A stretch of 64,000 nt of DNA from Nocardia mangyaensis (GCF_001886715.1 NZ_CP018082.1:1612001-1676000), one strand, 5' to 3'; counted from the stretch's first letter, positions 1 through 7,966 are shown. Numbers and translations are program-made. The notes: generated by a model not told the origin, from the letters alone.

Positions 1-46
1 TGCTACTGCGACGAGTTCTAACCCATCCACAAGAAGGAGATTGAAA

Positions 47-2149
47 ATGTTCACACTTCACGACAACAACAGCGGTGGTCACGCCGATGGCCCCGCGGTC
101 GAGGACGAACTGACCCGCAGCACCGGCAAGGCGCTGGGATCGATCATGGCCGCGGCCCGGATGTGGATCCACAACCAGCGTGGACGCAAGGTCGGGGACA
201 CGGTGCCCAAGCTCTCGCGCAAGGAGCGCAAGGAGCTGGCCGAGACGATCCAGGCCCAGGTCGGCGAGCAGAAGGTCGCCGCGGCTTGGTACTCCAAGCG
301 AGTCGATGACTACCGCTTCGAGGTCCTCGCCGCGCATGCCCGACGCAACGAGCCCGGCTACACCCCCGCTGACATCGACCGCGACGACGCGCGGCTGGCC
401 GGTATCCGGTACTCGATCGAGTCGACCCTGCACGAGCAGCAATCGCTGCCGATCGAGCGGCGCGGCCAGGTCGCGCTGGCGTTGAGCGAGGCCGACCGCA
501 ACCCCGCCCAACCGCATGGCGCGGTGTTCACGCCGATGAACGCCGAGCAGGAGCGCACAGCCAGGGCGGTCGCGGTGCAGTCCGAGACCTGGGTGGCCGG
601 TCGGCGGGAGCACAACGCCCGCTTGGTGGCCGAGCAGCGCGAGCAGGCGGCCAAGCGCGCCGAGGCCCGCCGCGAGCAGCGTCCGCCCCGGGCTTACGAC
701 GAGCTCAACGACCGCCAGCGCAACGCGGTGCAGCGCCTGCGCAGCGCTCACCTGGGTGTGAACCGGTCCGGCCAGACACTCGATCCCGAGATCGCCGAGC
801 AGGCGCGCCAGACCACACAGGAGGCGGCGTACGCGGCCGGTTTGTCTCGTCGCGAGATCGGCCACGAGATCGACTACATGGCCGAGCACACCAGCTACAC
901 CGCGACCTACGGCGTGCCCGGTGGTGTCCAGGTCCGCAACCACTACCCGGTCCGTGAGGAAGCGATCGAGCAGACAGCGCGGGAGATGGGTCGCGATCAG
1001 CGCCTGTCGCAGGATGCGGCGGTGTTCGTCGCAGTGGAGTCTCGTCCCACCGGGCTCGCCGCCGATGATGTGCAGCGCCGCAGTGCGATGGGTCCACGGG
1101 ATGAGGCGATCAGCGCGGTCGCGCGCTGGTCGCGTGAGCACGAGGTCGAGTACGCGGTCGCCGAGCCGCACGAGGTCGCGGTAGCGCGGATCGAGCCGGG
1201 GACCGGCAAGGTGCTGTCCAGTGAGATCGCCACGGTCGGCAGCGAGGCCGCCGCCATGGATTACGCACATGCCAGCGTCGACAGTGCGGCATCGAGTGCG
1301 GCCCGGATGCGGGTCGAGGTCACCGATCCACGGGAGCCGGGAACCCCGCGGTATGAGAACTATGGGCTGCCCAAGACGTTGGCCGCGGATCTGGCCGATC
1401 ATCGTGTCGGTGCACGCGAGCGGCTGCTCGGTGAGGCCGAGCTCGACCAGATGGACCTGGCCCGCGAGCACGCGAGCCTGCGCCAGCGTCACAGCCTCTC
1501 GATCGAGCACAACGGGGAGCTGACCGACCGCAACGCCGATCTGACACGGCAGCTGGCCACGATGATCGCCGAGCGCGATCAGGCGCTGGCTGACCGGGAT
1601 CGGTTCCGCGGGGAGCGTGACGAGGCGGTGCACAAGCTCGCCGAACGGGCTCCTGCCAAGGAGCGGTTCGGCAGCCCCGAGCGTCAGGCCGCGGCTGTCC
1701 GTGAGACCTCGGCCCCGTCGAGGCCCGCCCAGGAACGTGCTGCGGCACCGGAACCGGAGCGGCCCGTTCGTGACGTGATGATCACCGACCTCGCTCCGGA
1801 AGTTCGGCAGATGCTCGCGGACGAAATGCTCGCTGCCTACGAGAACACGGATTCGCCGGTGGTCCGTGAGCAGCTGGCCCGGCAGGGAGATTCCGAGACC
1901 CTCAGGGAGGGGTTGGACAAGTTCTCCGGCTGGTGGTTGACCGAGGGGGTGGTGCGGTACCGCGCGGAGCGGCAGGCCGAGGCCGGGGCCGCGAAAGACG
2001 CTGAGCGTGTGGCCGAGTCGGCTCGGGAAGCGTCGGTGCCGGTGTTCAGCGGTGTCGCCGAGCAGTCGAGCGGCGTGGCGGCTTCGTCGGGTAATGCCCT
2101 GGCCGATGCCCTGGCACGCCAGACCGAGCGCGACGGGATGGAGCGATGA
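47..2149 (+). CDS. large coiled-coil protein of the integrated element, function unknown
   Basis: A 700-residue acidic and Arg/Ala-rich soluble protein with no membrane segment. I do not recognise a catalytic domain. Residues about 455-545 form a long heptad-like coiled coil, and the region around 180-230 is also strongly charged and helical. I start at the ATG at 47 and not the in-frame TTG at 41, because the ribosome binding site GAAGGAG (33-39) is 7 bases from the ATG but only 1 base from the TTG. The stop overlaps the next ATG (ATGA), so the two genes are translationally coupled. The last 19 residues (GNALADALARQTERDGMER) closely resemble the C-terminus of the next protein. Proteins like this are typical cargo of actinobacterial plasmids; a role in transfer or partitioning is only a guess. 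Confidence 0.8.
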   Translation: MFTLHDNNSGGHADGPAVEDELTRSTGKALGSIMAAARMWIHNQRGRKVGDTVPKLSRKERKELAETIQAQVGEQKVAAAWYSKRVDDYRFEVLAAHARRNEPGYTPADIDRDDARLAGIRYSIESTLHEQQSLPIERRGQVALALSEADRNPAQPHGAVFTPMNAEQERTARAVAVQSETWVAGRREHNARLVAEQREQAAKRAEARREQRPPRAYDELNDRQRNAVQRLRSAHLGVNRSGQTLDPEIAEQARQTTQEAAYAAGLSRREIGHEIDYMAEHTSYTATYGVPGGVQVRNHYPVREEAIEQTAREMGRDQRLSQDAAVFVAVESRPTGLAADDVQRRSAMGPRDEAISAVARWSREHEVEYAVAEPHEVAVARIEPGTGKVLSSEIATVGSEAAAMDYAHASVDSAASSAARMRVEVTDPREPGTPRYENYGLPKTLAADLADHRVGARERLLGEAELDQMDLAREHASLRQRHSLSIEHNGELTDRNADLTRQLATMIAERDQALADRDRFRGERDEAVHKLAERAPAKERFGSPERQAAAVRETSAPSRPAQERAAAPEPERPVRDVMITDLAPEVRQMLADEMLAAYENTDSPVVREQLARQGDSETLREGLDKFSGWWLTEGVVRYRAERQAEAGAAKDAERVAESAREASVPVFSGVAEQSSGVAASSGNALADALARQTERDGMER

Positions 2150-3207
2150 ACCACGAGAACGAGCTCGACGACCCGTTCATCGCCCGCTACGCCGACCGGA
2201 TCGACGACGAGACCGAGGTGTTGTGGCGGGCCGATTTCGCCCGCGCGCAGGACTACTACGACCGCGGTTACGACGAGGACGCCGCCTTGCTGCCCGAAGC
2301 CCGCGCGATCGACGCCCTGTGGTCCTCAGACCCCGAGGTCGGGCCCCGGTGGCGTGAGCTCACCGAGATCCACGACGCCTGGATCCACGCCCCCGAGGCG
2401 ATGACCAGGGCCCACGAAGTGTTCATGCCGGGCGGATTGCAGCCGCCCGACATGAACGACACCCGGTGGTCATCGCACATGCAAGCACGCGAGATGACCG
2501 GCCACGGCGCCTGGCCCGGCTTCGAACCCACCCACTCCATGAGCAGCAACGAAAGGCACGAACCAATGACCGAGACTACCGACCGCAACGACCGGGCCGA
2601 CGAGGTCACCGCCGAGTCCGAGTCCGACACCGAACAGCTGATGCGCGCGGACTTCACCCACTGGGCCGCGGTCGGCTACCACCGCGATCCCGACGACTAC
2701 GACCCGGCCGATCAGATGGACCTCACCGAGCTTTCGTCGACCTGGATCAACCACGGTGAGGACCGGTGGCTCCAGGAATGGGTGACCCTGTCAGGCGCCT
2801 ACCTGGACTACCGGTACGACGGTGCCGAGGCCGCCGACGCCAAGCGGGCCCAGCTGGGCGAGACTCTCGGCCCCGTCGCTGCCCGCAGTTGGGATCAGGC
2901 CCGCGACCTGGCGGTCAACGGTATCGAGCACGACGAGCTGGGCCTGGTCGCCAACCACTACGTGACCCGGATGCCGTACGAGCGCGGCGAGGAGATCCGC
3001 GACGCGCAGCCCACGTTCCAGCACGTTCACAACATCAACGGGTATCCGTCCAGCGACGCCTCCCGCAACTGTCCGGACAAGCCGGTTCCGTCCTTCGGCG
3101 CCAGCGTGGCGGCCCGGACCAGTGCGCTGGCCGACTACCAGGGGCACGGCAACGCCATCGCCGCGGCGATGGACCGCCAGGCCGAGCGGGCAGGGGTCGA
3201 GCGGTGA
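2146..3207 (+). CDS. element protein of unknown function, possible two-gene fusion
   Basis: A 353-residue acidic protein, coupled to its upstream neighbour by an ATGA overlap and to its downstream one by GTGA. Two halves can be seen. Residues 1-140 and 141-353 each carry an L-x-RADF motif followed by an acidic, Tyr-rich stretch (LWRADFARAQDYY and LMRADFTHWAAVGY), which suggests an old duplication or fusion. The second half begins at an in-frame ATG (2566) preceded by a plausible ribosome binding site (GAAAGG), so a shorter 213-residue product could also be made. The C-terminus GNAIAAAMDRQAERAGVER matches that of the upstream protein at 12 of 19 positions. No enzymatic motif was recognised. 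Confidence 0.75.
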   Translation: MNHENELDDPFIARYADRIDDETEVLWRADFARAQDYYDRGYDEDAALLPEARAIDALWSSDPEVGPRWRELTEIHDAWIHAPEAMTRAHEVFMPGGLQPPDMNDTRWSSHMQAREMTGHGAWPGFEPTHSMSSNERHEPMTETTDRNDRADEVTAESESDTEQLMRADFTHWAAVGYHRDPDDYDPADQMDLTELSSTWINHGEDRWLQEWVTLSGAYLDYRYDGAEAADAKRAQLGETLGPVAARSWDQARDLAVNGIEHDELGLVANHYVTRMPYERGEEIRDAQPTFQHVHNINGYPSSDASRNCPDKPVPSFGASVAARTSALADYQGHGNAIAAAMDRQAERAGVER

Positions 3208-3536
3208 GCGCCGCGGCCGAGTCGACGATGCCCGCGACGGCCAGCGTCGTCGTTGTCGAGCGCGACCAGGCCGACCTGGCCCCGGTGATCGCGCTGCACC
3301 CGATGCAGCGGCCCGAGATCGGCACCGAGCAGACCGATCTACTCGCCCGGATCGCCGAGCTGGAAGCGCGGGTCGCCGATCTGCAGGACCGTAACCGGGA
3401 GCTTGCCAGCGATCTGGACAACGCCCTGGATCAGTTGTCCGGGCACGCCTTGCACGACGAGCAGGAGCGCTTGGTGCACGCCCCGACGTGGAGCCCGTGG
3501 ACAGCGTCCATGAGCCAGGAAGGACACCAGCGATGA
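3204..3536 (+). CDS. small coiled-coil protein of the integrated element
   Basis: A 110-residue protein starting at a GTG that overlaps the preceding stop (GTGA) and ending in a TGA that overlaps the next ATG (ATGA). It is the third link of a four-gene coupled chain. Residues about 46-80 (LLARIAELEARVADLQDRN and onward) form a clear leucine-heptad coiled coil. Nothing else is recognisable. An open frame extends further upstream but is only the shadow of the previous gene, so the coupled GTG is preferred. A role as adaptor or oligomerisation partner for its operon neighbours is an inference. Confidence 0.7.
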   Translation: MSAAAESTMPATASVVVVERDQADLAPVIALHPMQRPEIGTEQTDLLARIAELEARVADLQDRNRELASDLDNALDQLSGHALHDEQERLVHAPTWSPWTASMSQEGHQR

Positions 3537-4327
3537 ACCGTACAGCCGCTGTACAGCCCGTCCACCGTCCGTCTACCCGGCGGATGGACGCCGCCGAACT
3601 GACCGCGATGGCGATGACGATCGTGATCGGACTCGGCGCGTTCGTCTGGTCGTTCGCGGCCCTGACCGAGTTGTCGGTGATGGCCGGTATCGACCCGCGT
3701 CTAGCGTGGGTCGGCCCGATCTTCGTCGACGGAGCAATTGTCCAGTCCGCTGTAGCCCTGGTTTCACTGCAGCGCAGAGCCCGCCAAGGCGTCACGATCC
3801 CCGCGGCGACGAAGTGGTTCTTCTGGACCGAGCTGTTCGCCGCCGAACTGATCTCGGTGGTCGGAAATGGTCTCCACGCTGCGGAATCCGGACAGCGGAT
3901 CCTGCCCGCAGCCATCGCTGCCGGTGTCGCCGGTGCGGCTCCGCTGTTCGGTTTGGCTGCCACGCACGGGTTGTCGGCCCTGATCGAGGTCCCGCGCGCT
4001 CCCGAGCTGCCTCAGGCCGCGCCCGAGTTCGGTTCGGCGCGACTGGACAGCGATTCGACACCGGTAGACGCGGTGTGGACAGCGCTGGACACTGACCGGA
4101 CAGCACTGGACAGCGGGGCGACACCGGTTGTCGAGGCCCTGGACACCGCACCGGAGCCGGAGTCGATCGCCGACCGCGACACCGAGATCCTGCGCCGCCG
4201 CGCGGCGGGGGAGTCCACACGCACGATCGGCGCCGCGGTCGGTCTGTCGCACTCCCGCGTCGCGCAGATCATCGCCGCCGCCGAGACCGACGACGACACG
4301 GGGGAGGTGCTGAGCCTGGTTCGCTGA
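3533..4327 (+). CDS. DUF2637-type membrane protein with C-terminal helix-turn-helix
   Basis: A 264-residue protein whose N-terminal half has about four hydrophobic helices (near residues 24-44, 57-78, 97-115 and 122-146). The spacing and motifs (FAALTELSVMAGIDPRLAW, then VGNGLHAA) fit the DUF2637 family, common on actinobacterial plasmids and integrative elements. A Thr/Asp-rich linker leads to a C-terminal helix-turn-helix at about 216-250 (GESTRTIGAAVGLSHSRVAQ), so the protein probably touches both membrane and DNA. The ATG at 3533 overlaps the upstream stop and has AGGAAGGA in front; an ATG at 3488 is disfavoured. A link to plasmid transfer or replication control is inferred from family context only. 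Confidence 0.8.
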   Translation: MNRTAAVQPVHRPSTRRMDAAELTAMAMTIVIGLGAFVWSFAALTELSVMAGIDPRLAWVGPIFVDGAIVQSAVALVSLQRRARQGVTIPAATKWFFWTELFAAELISVVGNGLHAAESGQRILPAAIAAGVAGAAPLFGLAATHGLSALIEVPRAPELPQAAPEFGSARLDSDSTPVDAVWTALDTDRTALDSGATPVVEALDTAPEPESIADRDTEILRRRAAGESTRTIGAAVGLSHSRVAQIIAAAETDDDTGEVLSLVR

Positions 4328-4414
4328 CCGATCGCTACCGGGACAGGCAGTGAGCCTGCCCCGGTAGCCCAACCATCTCCGAAACACGCTCCACACGAAC
4401 GAAGGACACACACC

Positions 4415-4858
4415 ATGACCAACGCTTTGACCGACCTGGACCAGATCAACGCCGAGCTGATGACCGGCAGCGCCCGCAACCCGTTCGGCCGCGACGTCGC
4501 CCCCGGCGACGGAGTCAGCGGCGAGATCATCGCCGTGATCCGCCGCCACCGCCACAACAGCCAGGGCCAGCCGCTGTTCTGGGTCAACCGCCGCCCGCAG
4601 GTCGCCGCGACCGGTGACCCGGTGATCGACTCGCAGCTGATCCTCGAGACCGACGACCGCGCCGACGACGAAGACGACGGCCTGGCAGCGGTCACCATGG
4701 ACCGTGACGTCCAGCGCGCGATCCGCGCCGGCGTGCGCCGGGCCCGCGCCAACGGCGTCGCGATCGGCGGACGGCTCGACGGCCTACTGTTCGTCGGCCC
4801 GGCCGAGGGCGGCAACGGCCGCGTCTACGACCTGGGCAGCTACACCCCGCCCGCGTAA
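4415..4858 (+). CDS. possible OB-fold single-strand DNA-binding-like protein
   Basis: A 147-residue protein with its own ribosome binding site (GAAGGA), 87 bases after the coupled cluster. The order GVSGEIIAV, then QPLFWVNRRPQVA, then LILETD with an acidic patch, then RAIRAGVRRARANGVAIGG and LDGLLFVG resembles a family in actinophages and plasmids with a beta-rich, OB-like layout (a turn rich in LFW, a DDED patch, an AI..AV..A helix and a closing strand). I infer a role in binding single-stranded DNA during replication or transfer, at low confidence. It is the last gene before the repeat-rich region. Confidence 0.65.
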   Translation: MTNALTDLDQINAELMTGSARNPFGRDVAPGDGVSGEIIAVIRRHRHNSQGQPLFWVNRRPQVAATGDPVIDSQLILETDDRADDEDDGLAAVTMDRDVQRAIRAGVRRARANGVAIGGRLDGLLFVGPAEGGNGRVYDLGSYTPPA

Positions 4859-4953
4859 GTCCGCCGCGCAGCACCACCAGGAGCCCCTGGCCCGTGATCG
4901 GGTCGGGGGCTCCGTCGCGTTCCGGCCCGCCCGGCTCGGGATGTACTGCCGCA

Positions 4954-4966
4954 CGAGCTTCGCTCG
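4954..4966. repeat. small hairpin with GCTTCGC centre
   Basis: Perfect palindrome CGAGC-TTC-GCTCG, with centre GCTTCGC at 4957-4963. It fits the GCTXCGC central motif described for telomere palindromes of rhodococcal linear replicons. It is the first of three such hairpins in this non-coding region. Confidence 0.6.
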
Positions 4967-5052
4967 CTTGCCTCCAAGGATCAGCCTGCCGCGGTTCGGC
5001 GGTTGGGCTTGTTCCCCAACTGTTCCTCTGGCCCTTCCTCCGAAGGCTTCAC

Positions 5053-5147
5053 GAGCACGGACGGTGGGTTGCTCAAGGGTGGCCGTAGGCCATCGGCGCA
5101 GCCGACGCGACGAAGGAGCGCCCTTGAACTGCCCGCCGTCCGTGCTC
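5053..5147. repeat. imperfect 27-bp inverted repeat with inner hairpins
   Basis: The arms at 5053-5079 and 5121-5147 both begin GAGCACGGACGG when read inwards and end TCAAGGG, with about 4-5 mismatches. Two small hairpins sit between them (TGGCC-GTA-GGCCA and TCGGC-GCA-GCCGA). The CAAGGG/CCCTTG ends also occur in the inverted repeat at 5782-5832, so this may be a repeated structural unit. Confidence 0.6.
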
Positions 5148-5246
5148 ACGCTGTCACGCCGAGGAAGGGCGATCTTCTCGTGGTTTCGGCGGTCCGGTAT
5201 TCGATCTTGGTGTGGATCGAAGGCGCGAAAACCGCGCGACTATCTG

Positions 5247-5283
5247 GCGAATATCTAGCACCTGTGGGGTGCTAGATATTCGC
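5247..5283. repeat. perfect 16-bp hairpin
   Basis: The left arm GCGAATATCTAGCACC (5247-5262) is the exact reverse complement of 5268-5283, with a 5-nt loop. The arms are AT-rich for this genome and no T-run follows, so a protein-binding or origin-type site is as likely as a terminator. Confidence 0.7.
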
Positions 5284-5286
5284 GGT

Positions 5287-5471
5287 CTCAACCACCACCC
5301 CATCCATCCCGTGAGCTGCGGTTAAGGGCGGGATTTCTGCTCACTCCCCACCCCCACCCAGTTCGACATCTCATCACCCACTGCGTGTCCAATGAGATGT
5401 CGAACTGGGTGGGGGTGGGGAGCAATCAGAAATCAAAGAACAAGTGAGGGATGGATGGGGTGGTGGTTGAG
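5287..5471. repeat. 185-bp nested palindrome
   Basis: Three pairs of perfect arms share one centre: outer 24 bp (5287-5310 with 5448-5471), middle 8 bp GATTTCTG (5332-5339 with 5427-5434) and inner 31 bp (5344-5374 with 5392-5422) around a 17-nt loop. The inner and outer arms are strongly strand-biased, C/A-rich on one side and G/T-rich on the other. A single strand could fold into one long interrupted hairpin. Confidence 0.85.
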
Positions 5472-5691
5472 AGAAAAAGAAGTGGTTGGGTTGGGAGTAC
5501 ATCGGCGGGTTTGCGAGTGGGTTGCGTTGGGAGTCGGTGACGGTGGTGCTGTCAGGTGCGCGAGGCTGCGGTTTAGGGCCGCGGCTGTGGTGGCAGGTGG
5601 TGGAGTAGCGCGTGTACCGGTGGGTGCGTGGTGCGCTGGCTGGTGAGGGTGGTTCCTCGAGGTGACGCGAGTCAGGTCCCGGAGCGGGTAT

Positions 5692-5708
5692 CGCGAGCTA
5701 CGCTCGCG
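5692..5708. repeat. hairpin with GCTACGC centre
   Basis: Perfect palindrome CGCGAGC-TAC-GCTCGCG with centre GCTACGC at 5697-5703. It is the second of the three GCTXCGC-type hairpins. Confidence 0.6.
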
Positions 5709-5724
5709 CGGATCTTCGCGGAGC

Positions 5725-5889
5725 GTGGTGTTTGTCCCTCTCGGCGTGGCCTGATCTGAGGGCTATCACCTCGGCAACGAGCATCAAGGGCGCCTGCGGC
5801 GTCGCTACGCGATGGCTGCGCCACCCTTGACGCCCGCCGCCGTGGTGATCGTGTGGCCCTCAGGCCACACCGAGAGGGACAAACACCAC
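5725..5889. repeat. long imperfect inverted repeat, 46-nt arms
   Basis: The left arm 5725-5770 and right arm 5844-5889 are near-perfect reverse complements; both begin GTGGTGTTTGTCCCTCTCGG when read inwards, with a few mismatches towards the middle. The arms enclose a second inverted repeat at 5782-5832. The right arm also contains its own small palindrome (GTGTGGCC-CTCA-GGCCACAC). Confidence 0.75.
5782..5832. repeat. inner inverted repeat with GCTACGC centre
   Basis: Imperfect 24-nt arms (5782-5805 and 5809-5832) share TCAAGGG near their outer ends. The centre is TCGC-TAC-GCGA (5802-5812), the third GCTXCGC hairpin. It lies inside the 46-nt inverted repeat. Confidence 0.55.
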
Positions 5890-6183
5890 ACAGACCAGCC
5901 GCCGCGCAGACCGGAGATCACGGCCGATGGCCGTGGAAGGGCATTCCGCTCGCCGCGGGGGCAGGCCGCCCAAAAGGGGTGGGCTACGAAACGCCTGTTT
6001 GGGTCTGTCGGCCGCGGCCTTCCCCTCAGCAATCTTTGAGCAGCGAAGCCAGTTATCAGCTGGCGATTCTCCGACCGTCATTGAGAGAAGTTCGCGAATT
6101 CGCCGCGACTACCGCGCACGCCGATCTGTTTATTTGTGCTGGTCAGCTCTGTAGTGGAGCGTACCGAAACCTCTAGGCGGAGA

Positions 6184-7614
6184 TCATGGTTGGCTCTCGG
6201 ACGCATTCCAGTCGATACGGACATACTGCGGTTTGAAGCCCGGTCCACCTCGAGCCGGGAGGAGCGTCACGCGGACGTCCAGTGCTTGAAGAACCGCAAT
6301 TCGCTGCGTGACAGCAAGACTGTCCCAAACTTCGCGCGTATCACCAGCGGTGATTTCCGAAACCAGCGTGCTGTCCAATCCTGCTGTGGCTCGGCTCGCG
6401 TCTGCCTCGGCGGCTGACAGTTCGGGCTTCAGCTTTGCGGTGATTCGTGCGAGCTGCTGGGCGTCGATTTCACCGTCCGCGAAGGCATCTGCGGCGCTGT
6501 CCAGCCGGGATCGGATCGCATCGACACGGATGCGAGCATCACGACCCGCGGTGTCGTCGCTGCTCACGAAGAGGTCTCGCGCGTCCTCGCGTGCCAGTCG
6601 GGCGCAGATCACCGAGGCGACGAATTCGTCGACCCACTCGACTCGTCGTCCGACACAGCCCTGCGGCGTGTCGCAGCAATACAAGATGTGCGGGCCCCCT
6701 CGATTGACGACACGCAGGATCGACCCGCACTTTCCGCAGCGGCCGATACCGAAACTGAGGAGGTGTCGGCGGGCGCCTCCCTTGGTTGTCACCCGGGTCG
6801 GGTCGGTCAGTAGCGCTGTCACGCGGTCGTGGGCATCTCGGTCGACGATCGCGGGCCATGCTGCCGGATACTCCTGTCCGCGGTGCGTCCGGATCGCGAC
6901 ATTCATCTTGCGCAGAGCCAGCTTGCGCACTGTCGACGACATCCACTTTCCCTTCCCCGAGGGTGTGGGGGTGCCTGAGGCGTTCAGTTCTCGGACAACG
7001 TGATTCATCGACAGACCGGCCAAGAGGTCGGCCACGATGCCCCTGACCACGTCGGCGGCGATGGGATCTTCGACGTCTTCCCAGCTGATCATGTTGCCTG
7101 CGGAATCTCGTTGGTAGACACGCGTCCATCCGTATGCGTGTGAACCATTCGCCCGGCCTTCCTCTGCACGCTGCTTGGCAGCGCGGGCAATTCGTTCGCT
7201 TTTGATCTCGGACTCCGCAGAGTCGAACTCGCCAAGGATGCCCGCGTACATACGTCCGGCTGCCGAGGTCAGGTCGATATCGGACCCCTTGACCAGGGCG
7301 ATTCCGACTCTGGCCTTCGCGAGGACCTCGATCGCGTGCGCTCGCTCCTTCCGGTTACGCCAGAGCCTTGACAGGCCGTAGGCGACGATGAAATCGAACT
7401 CGCCACGAACTGCGGCTTCGAGCATCGCGTCGTAGTTCTGCCGAAATCGAGCGCCCAGCACTGAGACATCGTTGTCGATATAGGTACCGACAACCTCCCA
7501 CCCCCGGGCCTTGGCGAGCTGCTCAGAGTCCTCTCGCTGGCGCGTCACGCCCCGCTCAGTGCTGCGCGGGTCCTCCGATATGCGGCAGTAGATCGCGGCT
7601 TTGATGATGGCCAT
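6184..7614 (-). CDS. large serine recombinase (integrase)
   Basis: A 476-residue site-specific recombinase that cuts DNA through a serine nucleophile and integrates or excises the element. The N-terminal resolvase fold opens with AAIYCRISED (catalytic Ser13) and continues with the R-x-x-x-D/N..L region and YGLSRLWRNRKE. The recombinase domain follows (ARAAKQRAEEGRANGSHAYGW), then a zinc ribbon (CGKCGS and, about 20 residues on, CC and GC) and a charged helical C-terminal part. The length is normal for the family, so it looks intact. Its start codon is about 30 bases from the broken MBL gene, placing the attachment site just upstream of the gene. No excisionase is seen nearby. Confidence 0.93.
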   Translation of the reverse strand: MAIIKAAIYCRISEDPRSTERGVTRQREDSEQLAKARGWEVVGTYIDNDVSVLGARFRQNYDAMLEAAVRGEFDFIVAYGLSRLWRNRKERAHAIEVLAKARVGIALVKGSDIDLTSAAGRMYAGILGEFDSAESEIKSERIARAAKQRAEEGRANGSHAYGWTRVYQRDSAGNMISWEDVEDPIAADVVRGIVADLLAGLSMNHVVRELNASGTPTPSGKGKWMSSTVRKLALRKMNVAIRTHRGQEYPAAWPAIVDRDAHDRVTALLTDPTRVTTKGGARRHLLSFGIGRCGKCGSILRVVNRGGPHILYCCDTPQGCVGRRVEWVDEFVASVICARLAREDARDLFVSSDDTAGRDARIRVDAIRSRLDSAADAFADGEIDAQQLARITAKLKPELSAAEADASRATAGLDSTLVSEITAGDTREVWDSLAVTQRIAVLQALDVRVTLLPARGGPGFKPQYVRIDWNASESQP

Positions 7615-7650
7615 GGCTCATCTTATCCGCTATCGACCGTTGCTATTCCC
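7615..7650. other. probable attachment site (attR) junction
   Basis: Reading on the plus strand, homology to MBL-fold hydrolases begins at the codons for LFPGG (about 7643-7654); everything to the left is element sequence. The crossover must lie within this short interval between the integrase start and the hydrolase homology. The core cannot be fixed without the other junction or an empty site. Confidence 0.6.
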
Positions 7651-7828
7651 CGGCGGCGTCGGCAAAACCCACAACCCCGCCGACTTCGACACCCTCCTCA
7701 CCGACGTCACCACCAAACTCTTCGACCGCTACCCCGACGACACCGTCGTCCACCCCGGCCACGGCGACGACACCACCCTCGGCACCGACCGCCCGAACCT
7801 GCCCGAGTGGCGCGAACGCGGCTGGTGA
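7643..7828 (+). pseudogene. 3' fragment of MBL-fold metallo-hydrolase gene
   Basis: About 61 codons encode the C-terminal end of a glyoxalase II-like hydrolase: LFPGGVGKTHNPADFDTLL, then DDTVVHPGHGDDTTLG and LPEWRERGW. The metal-ligand PGHGD motif is present, but the N-terminal half with the HxHxDH motif is missing because the element interrupts the gene. The fragment ends at a normal TGA. The intact paralogue-like protein at 37612-38238 shows the same ending ([16 protein letters not shown]). The 5' part should lie beyond the left edge of the window. Confidence 0.85.
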
Positions 7829-7966
7829 GTCCCAGCGAGCCTCATCCAGCTCGGCGCACGTCATCTTCCACGCGTGGACGCTCTCGTCGAGGAGTTCACC
7901 GGACCGGAACCGGCCGGTGACCGCTGGCATCATCGGGCGTAGGGGCGACCTGGCAGACTGATCAGG

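Larger units (their letters stand above)
4859..6183. other. 1.3-kb non-coding, repeat-rich region of the element
   Basis: No convincing gene is seen on either strand: the open frames lack ribosome binding sites and have translations typical of shadow frames. The region is packed with inverted repeats, listed separately, ranging from 13-nt hairpins to a 185-bp nested palindrome. Placement next to the integrase and after the plasmid-type genes would suit a cis-acting site such as a transfer origin or replication origin, or a relic of a plasmid end. That is inference. Confidence 0.6.
1..7645. mobile_element. right part of an integrated plasmid-like element
   Basis: The segment runs from the left edge of the window to the broken MBL-fold hydrolase gene at 7643. 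It holds a coupled cluster of plasmid-type genes, including a DUF2637 protein, then a repeat-rich non-coding region, then a large serine integrase whose start codon abuts the disrupted host gene. Integrase-next-to-junction is the usual layout of serine-integrase elements. The left end, and any replication or transfer genes such as an FtsK/TraB translocase, lie outside the window, so whether it is conjugative cannot be said. Confidence 0.75.

Noticed and set aside
5392..5646. 84-residue frame in the repeat-rich region
   Set aside because: It begins inside the large palindrome and has Trp/Gly/Val-rich content without any sign of selection as protein.
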